Shown here one piece after another: positions 9,496 to 22,000 of a stretch of 64,000 bases of DNA. The position numbers and the translations under genes were made by a program. This stretch comes from Rhodamnia argentea (lineage: Eukaryota > Streptophyta > Magnoliopsida > Myrtales > Myrtaceae). The notes below the pieces were generated by a model. The model saw only the letters and a program-made list of their open reading frames with translations. It searched no databases and was not told the origin of the DNA. Every line of letters starts with the position of its first letter. Position 1 is the first letter of the stretch. The stretch lies in assembly GCF_020921035.1 (NCBI RefSeq), contig NC_063154.1:3224001-3288000 (forward strand), given 5' to 3'.

Positions 9496-12400
9496 TCAGG
9501 GTGGCAGCTTTCCAGCCAAGTACAAAGAGAGCTTCTCCCTAATCAAGGAGCCCTCGGTGTTGACAGCCTCACACATCTGTTGTCGGTAACCCGGATCGTG
9601 ATCATGGGACAAAGGCATCTCATCTTGAACCTCGTCTTCCATATCTATAATGATGTTGTGCAGCAAACAGCAAACAAATATGATCCTCGGTAACTTGTTC
9701 CGGTCGGGCATCCACAGAACCCCTTCGATTATCTTCCACATGTCCTTTAACCGCACCAATGCCCTCCGAGCCACTAATCTCGTGGCGTGATGCCGTTTGT
9801 TAAACCCAAGCTGATAATCCACAAGGCCTTTTCCTTTATAAGGAGTCAGAAGCCAAGGCAAAAGTGGGAAACCCGCATCCCCGACAATGTATTCTCTTAT
9901 TTCCGTTCCTTCCGGCAGCGGCATTTTCTTCCCATTGAGCCTCTTTCCATCATCAGAGAGCCCTAAAGAAACCTGAGCTACCGAGAACAGTGGCATCGCT
10001 CAATTTTCCAGGCCAACCAGTAATCACATCCCGGAATCTCAAATCAGCATCCACTACTGCCTGCAAAATCATGCTGCACTTTTTCTCCAGATCAAACCAG
10101 ACATTGTTAGAAGGGTCCACCATTGGCAAGTTCATGAGGACGTGGGTGGTGTCAATGGCTCCACAACAATTCGGAAGGCCTCGAATTTTCTCAAACTTTG
10201 ACTTTATCTGTTCCATCTCTGATTCATCCGAAGGCCAATGGAGATGAGGCAGTGCCTTCTCTTCCATTGCCTCCACGAATCGCCAAGTTATTTGGGAAAC
10301 CGTCGATTGGTTCATTCCGAACGATTCACCAATGCTTGATAATGATTTTCCTGAACTAAGCCTCCTAAGAGCAACAGCTACTAGATCATTTAAGGACAGA
10401 GGATTTCCACTGAGATCGGTGAAGCTTGAGGGTTTATTCATCATTTCTTCCTTCACCATTGAACAGACATAGTCGAATGTTTTTCTCGATATTCTGAAAA
10501 ATGACTCGAATTCCTTTGATTTCTTTGGTTGCGATGGACCTATATACATGTTCAAAGACAATTGCTCACTCTTTGTGTCAGACTTCAAAAGAATAGTTTA
10601 TAGCATATTATTTCCTCTCTCTCCAATTATGAGTCAAACTCTCACAATAGCAATGAGCCATCAAATGATACAAAGCATATATGGTCATGTGGAGTTGAGT
10701 ATCGCCTAGAAAGATTAGTATCTATTAGGCAGAGAAGGCATTCAAGAAAGATTTGATTTTTTATGGTTATCAGAATAAATTCAAGTCCTCCAAGGGAAGT
10801 TCGTCCTCCAAAAGCAATATATGCACATCAATACATATTCAAAATCATGTGCATAAAAGAAAGTGTTTTGACCTGAAGACTAGAAAAACATCCATTGCTT
10901 TTTACTGCAGAAATGTACCAATTGAAAGCTATAATTGAACACTAGAGAAAGAAGAAACTGACTTGTGACATAAGCAAAATGAAGATATCAACCAAAACAG
11001 AAGCAAACTTGAAGATGAAGGATGGATTAGAAAAGCCAGTCCATGGTAGTGAGCTCCAGTGTTACCAGATCAATTCATCTATCTCTGCTCTCCAGTACGA
11101 CTTTCCTCTCCAGACTTGTTTACTAATCTTTCTAGAGGTAGAAAGAAGAGCAAACTATCCTGATGAAGCAGACTTATGCAAGGTTCTGTTCTCCCACCGC
11201 ACACAGTATTTAACCTTGACTTGTTTTGAGTAATCTTATGTTTGACATTCAGAAGGTTCAAGTCTGACAATGAGCATCCAATATCCATGCAGACGAATCT
11301 CCAATTCTAATGCACATAGCTCAGTGGGAGGTACGCTTTTGACATCTCCCCCTTCCATCATTTTCTCTGATTGAAATGAAATCTACACTTATAAAATCTA
11401 CTTCCCCTATTATGAAGACCTGTTAGTGAAGCTCTTTCCCGATCATCTCTGTTCTTTTTTGGCCAAACCTGGTCATTTCTGTTAAATAACAGCAAGTGCC
11501 CACTTTGTATAAGATTTGACAGCAGCTGAATGAGGTAATTTGGTGTATATACCATTTCAAGATGAAGAAACATTGAGATACGATAGGACTCTGAGTTTTA
11601 TTCATCATGATAAAACCATCTCTGCCAAACTGCAGGCCCTATAGTACATTAATTCATTGTATTGCTTGGTTTTGGTGTTACCTAGCTTCTGTGCCTTCCT
11701 ACTCCTCATTATGACTCTTATCTAATAGTGAGGAAAAGAAAAAATGACACTACAAGATGCTCATACAGGCCAATGTCTTTTGCAGCTGAAGCATATAACT
11801 GTTCATCACCATTTAAGGAAACATTTTGAGTGAAGCCCTTCAATTAACAAGGCAACAGTAATTATTTGACAGATGATGTATCCTTAGGCAGCTGCTATGC
11901 TGATATATATATCTAGATCTCAACAACAGAAAAGCAAACATTTTAGTTTCTAACAAGTCTTTCCTTGGTTAGAAAAGGGAGAAGCTAAAAACACTATTAG
12001 ACTGACCTATCGAGATCCCCCAATTGTTGATCCCCATAAAAGAAGTCACCATGGCAGATGAGAAAGTTTTACCTAGACATGATCTATCTGAACACACTGT
12101 ACAACAGACCTCTACATCTCCAGAAAACCCGACAAAAAAGAGATTGCATAAGTGTGCCATGAGCGGCAATATCAGGACACCAGCTGAAAGTGAAATTGAT
12201 GCCCTTTTAAGCAAAACTGAGCAACACAATGAAAGAGGAAGAAAGAAAGAGCTCCACCTGAAAACCGACTATATTATTTCTACAGTTCATCAGCCATAGA
12301 GAAAAAGTATCTAGCAAACTCGTTACATAAATTATGCATTAGCAGAATGGAGCTGGAAAAATATATGAACTATGAAGTCCACGACTTTTTCCTGCTGCGG

Positions 12401-13060
12401 GGAGCCAATGCAGGTGCCGCTGCCTCTGTAGTTTGTCGTGCGATGAACTTAATAGAGTGAAAATCACCAACCTCGCAGTTAAGTTTTGACCTGTTATGTT
12501 TAGATTTCCAACAATCGAAAGAGCTCAAATTTAAGGTCCAACCGCTGCTTGAAGATCTAGCACGTTAAAACGCAACAACAGCGCACCAAAGAAGCTCAAG
12601 AAAACACGAATCAAGCAACAAAAGCAAGTAAAACAACCGAGCACCACATGATTACACGAAATGAATCCCAGAAATCGCAACCAGAAGCCAGTCACGGCGA
12701 CATAATCGAATCATCCTTGTGCGGAAAACACGCCAACAGATTTACAGTTTCTCTTCAAGACGGGATAGGACAGAGAATCACAAGACCCGACGGGAGCGAG
12801 AGCAATGCGCGGGATCGACACGACCTCAAGCAAGCAAACCAATCAAAGCACACTCCAAAAGGACAACAGCATCAAAACAGCTACAGAACTTACCGGAGAG
12901 AACGTTTACCTGAAATCCTCTTGGAGAAATCATCCCACCAATCCAAAGACTGGGGCTGAACTGGCAAGGAAGCGAGCGAAGCGTCGGAGTCAACCTTGTT
13001 CTTGTTATTCTCTGCTTTCCTCCTCCTCTTCTTCTTCACCCCTCCTCTGATGGGTCCCAT
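9496..13060 (-). pseudogene. ALP1-like (HARBI1/PIF transposase-derived) gene with frameshift
   Basis: Exon 1 is 12910-13060 (starts MGPIRRGVKKKRRRK, ends WWDDFSKRIS) with a GTAAAC donor. Exon 2 is 9496-10539 with an ATATAG acceptor, joined in phase to give SGPSQPKKSKEF. Total length would be about 395 residues, usual for ALP1-like proteins. A helix-turn-helix-like region (SIGESFGMNQSTVSQITWRF) precedes the DDE_4 nuclease fold: first Asp in GAIDTTH, second in SDATVL, then GDAGFPLLPWLLTPY. The expected Glu position is Ala (TRLVARRALVRL), so nuclease activity is not expected; in Arabidopsis ALP1, a domesticated PIF/Harbinger protein, acts with Polycomb complexes. One extra G in 9961-9963 puts the two halves in different frames (stop at 9953). 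This is either a recent pseudogene or a sequencing or assembly error, since the rest is well preserved. Arabidopsis At3g55350, next to PHIP1, is the likely counterpart. Confidence 0.85.
10540..12909 (-). other. large intron of the ALP1-like gene
   Basis: This 2.37-kb intron is bounded by a GTAAAC donor and an ATATAG acceptor. Open frames inside (for example 12024-12299 on the plus strand) have no family resemblance and no splice support. I see no repeat with clear ends in it. Confidence 0.6.
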
Positions 13061-15248
13061 CCGAAGAGCTCAGGAAGAAAAGAACGATACCCAAGTCAAG
13101 GCCAAGAAGACCCACGAACGAAGAACGAAAGAATTCGCAGAGAGGGTCGGGAAAGGAGAGGCTTTGAACGGAACAACCGAAAATTTGACGGCAATGGGTG
13201 GGAGATGGAGGGTGTTGCAAACGAGGGTATAATAGAATTGAAAGAGCAGTGTGTTTCATCATGTGTTGAATTCAAAGCATGCAATGATAAAGTTGAGGAA
13301 TGTCTAACATGGTCGATCAAAAAACGCGACGGTGAGAGAGGTTTCGAGTGACGTGGGGCTCTTTCCTTTTTTTTTCCTTTTTGGCTGAGAATGACAAATT
13401 TTTGCATTGCAGTAACAGCAAAGTGGGAGAGACAGTGCAGAGAATCAAAGGCGAAAAAGAAGGCAGTTTTGGACACGGCCAGATTTCTATTTCTTCACGG
13501 TTTGAGACAATTCTTCGGGTTATAGAATGAATGGGCAGATTTATCATACAACGTTGATGAATTGGTCATACCGGCGTGCCCTTATCGAGTAAACTATATC
13601 TTCGTGAAAAAAGAAAATTACCATCTTCGAGAAAATAATTATTTAGATGCTTGGTACATATCTATTCTCCTTTTTATCTTCCCGATAAAATGTGGATGAA
13701 AAACGCAAAGTGGGTAGCAATCAAAAACAAAATCTTTCGGAGTCTTTTGAGGTGTATTATTCGATGCTCACATCCATTCAATCAACTAAGTTGATTTGAA
13801 CAGAAATGAGAAATTCAAAATAATATCGAAGCGGTGATGATTTTGGACAGACGGAATTGCTTAAAGTATCCCGCATCCCTTGTTTATGGACATAGCCTCT
13901 CTCCATCGATCGGTTTAAACTTTTGAGTTAGGCTTTTTAACGTAATATTACAGTTAAAATATTTATCAAATTTCATGCATCATTTCTAATCTGATTGGAC
14001 TTTCTAACACACTTAAAAAATAAAAATCTTTAAACGAATCATCGTACATCGTCAATAGGGAATCGTAAGTTACATTCTGCCTTAAGCCCGTGCCAAATCC
14101 ACCGGAGACCGTGAGACTAATGTATAGCTAAACGGACAAAGTGGGCCCACGTTTACTCGAGACGCAAAACTGAAGCCCATAACGCCATGGGTCAATTTCA
14201 ATTCGTGACACGTCATAAGCATAAAGTCCAAGCCCACTTCTTGAAAGGTGGACCTCTCGAATTGGGCTTGGGCCTAACGAGCAACGTTAACCCTTAACTT
14301 TTCTCTTAACTCGTTCGAAAGTTCAACTATATATTTTTCAAGCTCTTAACAATATTTTCCGTATGACCAAAAAAAAAAAATAAAAATTTTTTCCGGGAAA
14401 AGCTTTTTTTAAAAAAAAATATATATTCTTGATGGACAAAAGCTAGTATCATAGACAGGTCGTGCTACAGTTGATTGTGATATCCTCAATTTAGGACGGC
14501 GAACTTGTTCAGATCTAGCGTTTCGAGAGGTGAGATCGTGGTCTATCGTTGTAAAAAATATGGGGGGTGGTTATGATGTATTTTCCACGTGGTATTAGAG
14601 TAAATTAAACCAGGTATTAACATATCGTTTAGCAAAAAAAAAAAAAAAAACAACTTAAAGGAATGCAGACACACGTGTTCCGGAACACGTGCGAAAGAGA
14701 AGAGGAAACTGCGGATTAAAAGTCAAAAGCGGATTTCCTCGTCACATGTCGGCCATGTACTTTTCCAACATATCTATTTTACGACAGAGTTTGGACTCCT
14801 AGATCCTTGAAAACGGCCTCTATCAACTCGTTTTTCAGCAGAAAAGAACTCAACTTTGACGCCGGTGATCAATCACAACACATCGTTTTTGGTTCTCGAG
14901 AAGAAAAATTTTACAATTAAAAGAAAGAACGCAATGCCCGTTCTTGATGGATTGGGTCCTTTGAGAAGCAGGCTGGAAATGCAATAACTCACCAAGGTTG
15001 TATATGAGTCCTACAATTGTGGAATTGTAATTCACAGATGCAAGAACCCGGTTACGAGAATCGAATCGGACGCTCGCCGCATTTCTGGAAATCATATTTC
15101 CTGCGGTGTCGCCTTACTATGCTCGCGTTTGCCGGGGACGAGAGATCGTGAAATGCATAATGTGGATGTTTATGTTGAATTCAAAATTTTTGTACAGCTT
15201 TTCGTCGCGCTCAGGCACAATTGATCCACTGAACATCCTCTTCGGCCT
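13061..15248. other. intergenic between ALP1-like and SOSEKI genes
   Basis: The first 200 bases should hold the promoter and 5' leader of the ALP1-like gene (minus strand). Beyond that the DNA is AT-rich with A-runs near 14370-14420 and 14634-14650. A phrase TGGTATTAGAG near 14600 resembles a retrotransposon primer-binding site but no LTR was found around it. Bases 15118-15248 could be the former C-terminal coding part of the SOSEKI gene. Confidence 0.4.
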
Positions 15249-16643
15249 CTACCTGGGCGTGATTGACTGGACATCATCAACGCCCTTTGCGCCGCACATG
15301 ATCAGCTGCCTCAGAACTGCTGCCGATGCCTTCATCCTCCCGCTGGGCCTCTCGTTCTCAAGCGCCTGATTCCTGATATCTGACAATTTGTAAGTTGGGT
15401 CTCTCCTTGTGGAGCTTGAGCCATCCAAGCTCTCCCTCCCCTCAGTGCTAGAGTTCGAAGGCGGCGGGGAGGACAAGACCCGAATCTCCTCGTTGCTCCA
15501 GTCCTCGTCACGGTCGCCCCTCTTCGTCAGCCTAGTTCTCTTGTCATCGGTCTGCGTCGACGCGTTCGCCGCTTTATTGGCCTTTTCTGAAGTCTTGGCC
15601 TTGTAGACTATGTATTGGCGAACGTCGTCTAGTGAGAGTGATGTGGGGTACAATTGGTTCTTGTGCTCGATCTTGATGATGTCGGAGAGCTTCGGGACCT
15701 CGGCTGGGTTGTTCGCTTCTGAGGAGCCGTTCTTCGCTGTAGGCGACGAGATCGCGGCAGAGGATCGGAGGCTCGGAGATGGCACTTGGAGGAGTTCCGA
15801 TCCCTTGAGAATGTATTCACGGCCATTGCAAGGGTGTATCAGGTCATCCTCTGTCAAGTCTTGCCACACATACCCACTTCTGTAGGTCCTAAATTCAATA
15901 GAGGCAAAGACCAAATCATGATATGAAACCAATTTTTACAAGAAAACTGTTGAACCATCATTTCTACCAAGGTTGAACTCAGAAGAACCAAGAAAAACAG
16001 ATTTTTTTTTTTTTTGGTATGGCAGAGCATTTCTCTCTTGTCTATTCCAATTTCCATCCCTCTTGCCTTTTCTCACTTTCAGATGGAAAAATAAGCAAAA
16101 TCATGAAAGTAGACTTTTCCCTAAAGTCGCAGAGCTATACGACATCCAGAAAACAAAAAGAGACCGAACTGGAGGGGACGGAGAGCGCTTGTTTGCGAGT
16201 AGTCACATGCCTTTTTGAAGACCAAGAGTACATGTTGGCCATGCCTTGACCTCGCAGACAATTCAATCTGTTGGTCACATCTGGAAATTGCAGCAGAAGA
16301 TCATCAGTCACTCGGAAACCATCTTGACCAAAATCATCAACATATATCAGACAGAGAGTAAAAAGCAGAACAGAACAGAGGAAGGAGAATTTCTGGAAAA
16401 CTAAACCATGAAATTTCGTTTACCTCTGAGAAAGAGCCCACCAGGTGAAGAAAGTCGGACTTCCATGAAATGGGGATGCTCAAGATGGCCATTTCTCGAT
16501 AGGTAGTAGACAACCGGGACCTTGCTTTCCATCTTCATCCGGGGCTCAATCCATTTCTTTGTGCTCTCAGGGCTTGTGCCTGTGTCTTGAAACTTCCTGG
16601 GCACCCACACATCTGCTTTGTTGTACCTTGAACCGACAGACAT
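15249..16643 (-). CDS. SOSEKI (DUF966) polarity protein
   Basis: There are three exons: 16424-16643, 16211-16280 and 15249-15888, giving 309 residues. The N-terminal DIX-like SOSEKI domain is complete. It starts near [20 protein letters not shown] (residues 41-60), continues through [13 protein letters not shown] and [18 protein letters not shown], and ends with [15 protein letters not shown] proteins polymerise through this domain and mark cell corners and edges. I started at [10 protein letters not shown] (16643), as in relatives, not at the longer upstream frame. The intron between exons 2 and 3 begins GCATGT, a GC-AG intron. The C-terminal motif [13 protein letters not shown] is present, but translation stops at TAG soon after (VQSITPR). 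The same frame continues with a plausible FSGSIVPERDEK, like the FSGS motif of relatives, so the stop may be premature. A donor-like CAG/GTAGAG at the stop is an alternative. Confidence 0.85.
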
Positions 16644-16883
16644 CTCCTGTTTTTTTTTTTTTTTTACTTTTCCTCTTCTGGCGACCAAGGAAAAGCAACT
16701 CCAAGGATGCCTCGAAGTGATCAGAGGCCCATCAAAGAAAGCTCTTGACAAAGAGATACGAAAAGGGTTGATTAAAAGGAAAGAGAAGGGCTGGTAGACA
16801 TAGAAATCACAAAAGGGCTGGAACTTTCTTGGAGGAAGAAGAAAGAGAGGAAACAGTAGAGAAGCAAGAGAGCGGCTCTGTAC

Positions 16884-16892
16884 ATATATATA
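16884..16892 (-). promoter_or_regulatory. TATA box of the SOSEKI gene
   Basis: The minus strand reads CCCCCTCTATATATATGTACAG, a strong TATA element about 240 bases upstream of the ATG at 16643, with a pyrimidine-rich leader (TCTCTTGCTTCTCTACTG) between them. Confidence 0.5.
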
Positions 16893-16900
16893 GAGGGGGA

Positions 16901-19099
16901 CAAATGCTTGGGGAACGTGACTTCAGAGGTCTGCTCTTGGCAGGTGAATTTGTTTCATCTAAACTTGTGGCTAACCAGAAATAGTCTTTATCAGTAGGAG
17001 AAATTCTATTTTCAAAGCTGAAATCTTATATCTATATGCTTGCAAAAAAACGGACGAAGAGAGTCAGCTACCCAGCCAATTCTTCATAATTATATACGGT
17101 TACTCTATAGCTAGGTCTCGGGATGAAAGGCCTATTACTAGATATGATTCACGGGCAGAATTGAAGAATGTGAACCGAAAATTCTACCCAATTTGACATG
17201 GTTGACTTAAGCAGTGTAGCGTGTACAAATCATCCTGGGTTTGTTTTTCTCCATTAATGGTGTAGATGCATCTGCAACAGCTGAGCGTTCAATGTCATGT
17301 TGCAGGTTTTTTCATAGTTGCCAATAATAGGCTTTAAACCAGACAAAGGTTAGCTCAACCGCAGAGTGTAAACAATGCGTACGCGAGAGCTTTTAATATT
17401 TTATGTACCCACAACAGTGGCTTTTAATAACACACAAGCTTCTTCCAATGTAGGATTTCAGGTCCCACAGCTTTTAGTAGAAATGTCATTAGCGAAATTT
17501 ATTCGCAGAGATCGCTCAAATTTTCATTTTCAAGCGTTTGTAAAGCTAAACGATCTACGGAGGTGCTGCCAATGCGATCGTTCCCATCCGGACAACAACC
17601 AGAGCTATGCACCAAAAAAGTTGTTTTGCTTCGTTCACAGTGTTCGAAGAACATTAACAAATCGATCGCCGCCCGAGTATAGCCAATGTCGAATCGCCCA
17701 GCTGTTTCTAGAAAAAAAAATGGTGGGATTTGGCTGCAATGATAGCTAAACCTGCATATGCCAACCTTGTGCGACCAAAGCTTTTTTGTCAGCTCTTCAT
17801 TCAATATCCATTGCCGTTAAAAAAAGGGCAAAGCAAAATACATGCAAAACGATTCTTACGAGGGTCTAAATGCAAACATTTTGACAGAGAGTTTATACAA
17901 CTGCGAGTTCACGAGACCAACTCGATCAGACTGTGGACAGGAATGCCAATCTCCCAAAAAGTGCAGTCTCGTGAAACAATGACACTCGGAATCAGGGAAG
18001 CTGCCTTGATGGTTTCCCAAAATCCAAGAGCATTAAAAAAAAAAAATTCAAGCCAAGGAAAGTATGGAGAATCCTAAATGGCTACATGCATCCGATCGTG
18101 CAATTAGAATATGGAGGCTCGCATTCTTGAACCCACACCCCAAGCTTGCTCGTGCAACTTAAAATAAGCAGCTGCAGCACATAAATACTAATATTTTGGG
18201 CAGAAAGGTACGAGAGTTGCAGGTTGCTGTACCGACATTTCGGTGAATGATCTCCAGACTGTTGCACCAAGAAGCAAACCCCACCAAAACAATTGGAAGA
18301 AACAAATTTAAGATAACAAATTATGTCGTGAATGTTTATTTTGCAAGCAAAGACAAATTTAAGATGACCAATTATGTCCAACCAGATTTTTGGAGTGGAG
18401 TTCTTGCTTGCTTCCAAGTGATCACATCAAGTTCACATCGTACAAATGTTTGGCCTACCCTTACCTCCTACTTCATCAAATACTTCAAGTTTTGGCGATG
18501 CGACTTCGTCCTTGGGTCAGATTTCAATGTTTTTGACCTACCCCGAAATTTTTTCTTTTACTGGGATTCATTGCAAGAGAGATGGAATTTACTGTCCCCA
18601 CCAGGAAGTAGTTGAAAATCTTTCTATGAGCCAGTGACGTTACAATGTTAGTGTCAAGATGGAAAAAGGCCAAAACTTCATTACACGGTGAAGGAAGACA
18701 GAAGTTGAACATATTTCTCCAAGCACCACATCGCAGCAGTAGCTTCCAGACCACTGGCCAAAACCAAAACATCATGTTCGTCGGAGGCCAGAATGTCTCA
18801 ATGAAACAGCATCACATAGTCTATCCAATATAGCTCCTTATCCACTGAGACATATCACCAGAATAGAGAAAAAGATATGATACTATCTCCATCAGGTCTA
18901 AGTTTACACTACTTGCTTGACCCGAAACACCAACTTGACATGCACATGCACGACAGCATTCCTCTTAGCAGTCAATTTCCACACGGCAGTTCACAGACCA
19001 TTTCAAACGGCTGTCTCGGAGGATGAACTGTTTCTAGTATCTAAAGGAGACTAAAGAACAAGTGAGCAAAGATTTTGTAACCTCTTGATCGGAAGCTCA
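16901..19099. other. intergenic, no gene supported
   Basis: Several 80-125-residue open frames occur here (for example 17375-17749, 17730-18077, 18247-18615). None has a recognisable motif or paired splice sites. The last few hundred bases should include the 3' untranslated region of the PHIP1-like gene. Confidence 0.4.
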
Positions 19100-22000
19100 T
19101 TAAGTTGCATCTGGATTTGTCGAAGCATCAGCTGGCTTCTTAGAACAAGCAGAAGAAATGTGGCCCTTCTCGCCACATAAATAGCAGGTTCTTCTCTTCA
19201 TCTTGCCACTGCTGACGGTCGATTCAGCAGCAGTGTTATCAACTATGGTACTAGTGTTATCAACCATGGTATTTGCAGCCACGGTTCTTGCACTGCTTTT
19301 GACACCTTCCTTAGGGATTGCACTCATTATTTTAACAGGCCTACCACACAAAACCTGCTGATTCAACTTAATGGCCATCGCCATTGAAAGGCTGTCGGAA
19401 AAATCCACATGGGCGTAGCCCCGGAACTCTCCCGTTTCCTTGTCCATACCGAAACGAATGGACGATATGCTGCAATCTGAGAAGAATTTCCTCACGTCGT
19501 CCTCCGTTATATCCCATGACAAATTCCCAATGTAGATCCTGTTGTAGCCTTCGACAATCGGTGGGGTGAACTCGGATGTTTTAGTGGCTCGATTTGCCTT
19601 GTAGGGCTGGATTTTGAGAAAGAGTCCTCCCCTGACAAATAAAAAGAAAGGGTTTAATGAGCACAATGCATTTGATTGGACATTATACTTGAGAAAGTAG
19701 ATAATGCTTCTTCCTGATACACTCACATGTCGGAACCATCAAGTGCCAAAGCTCGCTTAGCTGCAGCCTCTGTCTGCAAAACAAATTAATAAACAATTCA
19801 AATTAGTTGTTACACCAGATCCATTGTTTTTGGATATAACATCATAGAAAACGCTAAAGACTTGATAATATGTTTCAGTTTCAGTGATTCCTAGTCTTCT
19901 GTTAGACAAATAACTTGGGCATTGGAGTGAAACTAAGTAAACAATTTAGGGTATAAATCTTGTGAGCCAAAGTCACATAATCATGATAGCTGCCAACTGG
20001 GATAATTACAACTTATTGGACCCCTTTCAGAAGATGACAACCTTCTGAAGAAAGCTCTTTTTGACACTAAATCAGTATGTTTGCAACTCATGACAGATAG
20101 TAAAATAGTATCCCACTATCACAGCTCACTTCCGTAACAAGATTCAAGCTTAAAATTCCCTAAGACTACCCAACAATACAAACCTTTGGCATTCCCATTG
20201 GGAGGTTAAAGTCTGATTCCTCTGGACTCCAAAGGAAATGTACAAAGAAAATCTAACCAATCAAATGTCTGAAAATATACTTTTCCTCTTCTATTCCTTA
20301 AAATGTCAAGAAAATACCAGCGTCTCCTCATCAAGTTCCTGTGCTCTATGATATAATCGAAAAGAGGAAACACACTGGGAAAGGAGAAGGAAGCTTGTAG
20401 CACTTGAAGTACACATAACTAAAACTTTGATGTCAATGGTAATATCAAGTATGAGCCTTTTTTCACTGCATAGCATTAGCTTCACGGATCCTTCTATATG
20501 ATCAGGTCGCTAAAACCACCCCACACTGATTAATTCCAAAAACAGGACTCTGAAGCAACAGTTTTGACCAAAACATCTGAAGAAGCTACCCGAATTAACG
20601 TGATAAAACAATTAAAGGAGATAAAGGCACAAATACCTCAAAATTTAACACCATGAAAGGTAATCTAATGACTAACCTTGAAACCAATAATAGCGATTCC
20701 TCTAAACTTCCCACTCTCAGGAAAAGTCATACAATCAATTTCTGTTATGGTGCCACAACTTTCAAAGTAGCTTCTTATATCATCTTCTGAGGAGTAGTAG
20801 GGGATACCTCCAACATAAACTTTCCGAGCAACATCTCCACTCTCTTGACTGCAAATGTGCAAAAGAAATGGAGAGCTTGAGTTAAAATGGATGGAAAATT
20901 TGGCAGGTACCTTGTGTCCAAAACCAGAAATTAAATGCCAGAAGCATAATGATCAGCGCTCTCCAACACTGAGCCACTATTAGCCAAAGGCAAAAACAAG
21001 CACAGAAAAGCACCAGACATTGGCCCACAAAAGAGACATGGGAATGAATAGATCAGAGTTTCATATTCTTGACAATGAAACGAGGAAACTAGAAGTTTTT
21101 AAGACAACAAAAATTTTGAACTGACCAAGTAGAGCAAATTAAAGATCGGCCAAAAGTGAGCTAATGGTAATTCATTCTGAACGACAACTTTGTATCTTTC
21201 CGACAACACAAATTCTGAGATAATCTCAATGCTAATGAAGAGTTTACAAGATTACTATTGGAAAACCCTGATTTTCAGGACCACAGATAGCATACATATA
21301 TTCCGACTTGAAAGCATCATTGATATTTAGACAATGATCAGGACCCATTCACAATCTCGTTGCTCATCAAGCATCGACCCTGAGTTCCATGCCTCATTGC
21401 AGTACTTCCAAAATGCTAAATGCTGGCTATGATGGTACTATTGGTGAAGGACACTCTAAGCGATATACACTCGACCATGGAATGGTAAATAATCATATGT
21501 CCAAGAAAGTTTGCAGAAGATTATAAACTATAAACCAATCGGCAATCATCTTGATCGTGTTTCCTGCTTCTCAACAACCAAGATAGGGTGATACAATTTG
21601 AGTAGAAGAATTCATTCAGACTTTCAGAGCAAATAAAAAAAACACGTTGCCATAATATGCACCTATTGGCCTCTGCCCTGACATGTTCAACCACAGCCTT
21701 GTCCTCTTCAATCTTGTCCTCACCCTTCTCCTTCTTCTTAGCCCCTTTACTCTTCTTCTTCTTCTTCTTCTTCTTCTTTTCCTTCTTCTTCTTCACCTCT
21801 TCAACACTCACATCACCACCCTCCTCAGCACCCAAGCTTCCATTCTCAGTCCCCTCATCTCTCTTCTTTTCCTTCTTCTTCTTCTTGGCCTCTTTCACAC
21901 TTACATCACCACCACCCTCCTCAGCACCCAAGCTTCCATTGTCAGTCCACTCATCTATCTTCTTTTCCATCTTCTTCTTGGCCTCTTTCACAGGCAATTC

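Noticed and set aside
14440-14650. Possible Copia LTR end with TGGTATTAGAG primer-binding-like site
   Set aside because: No paired LTR, polyprotein or target duplication was found; the motif alone is too short.
17375-18077. Two overlapping 115-125-codon plus-strand frames
   Set aside because: No domain, no codon or composition signal, and no splice partners; likely chance.
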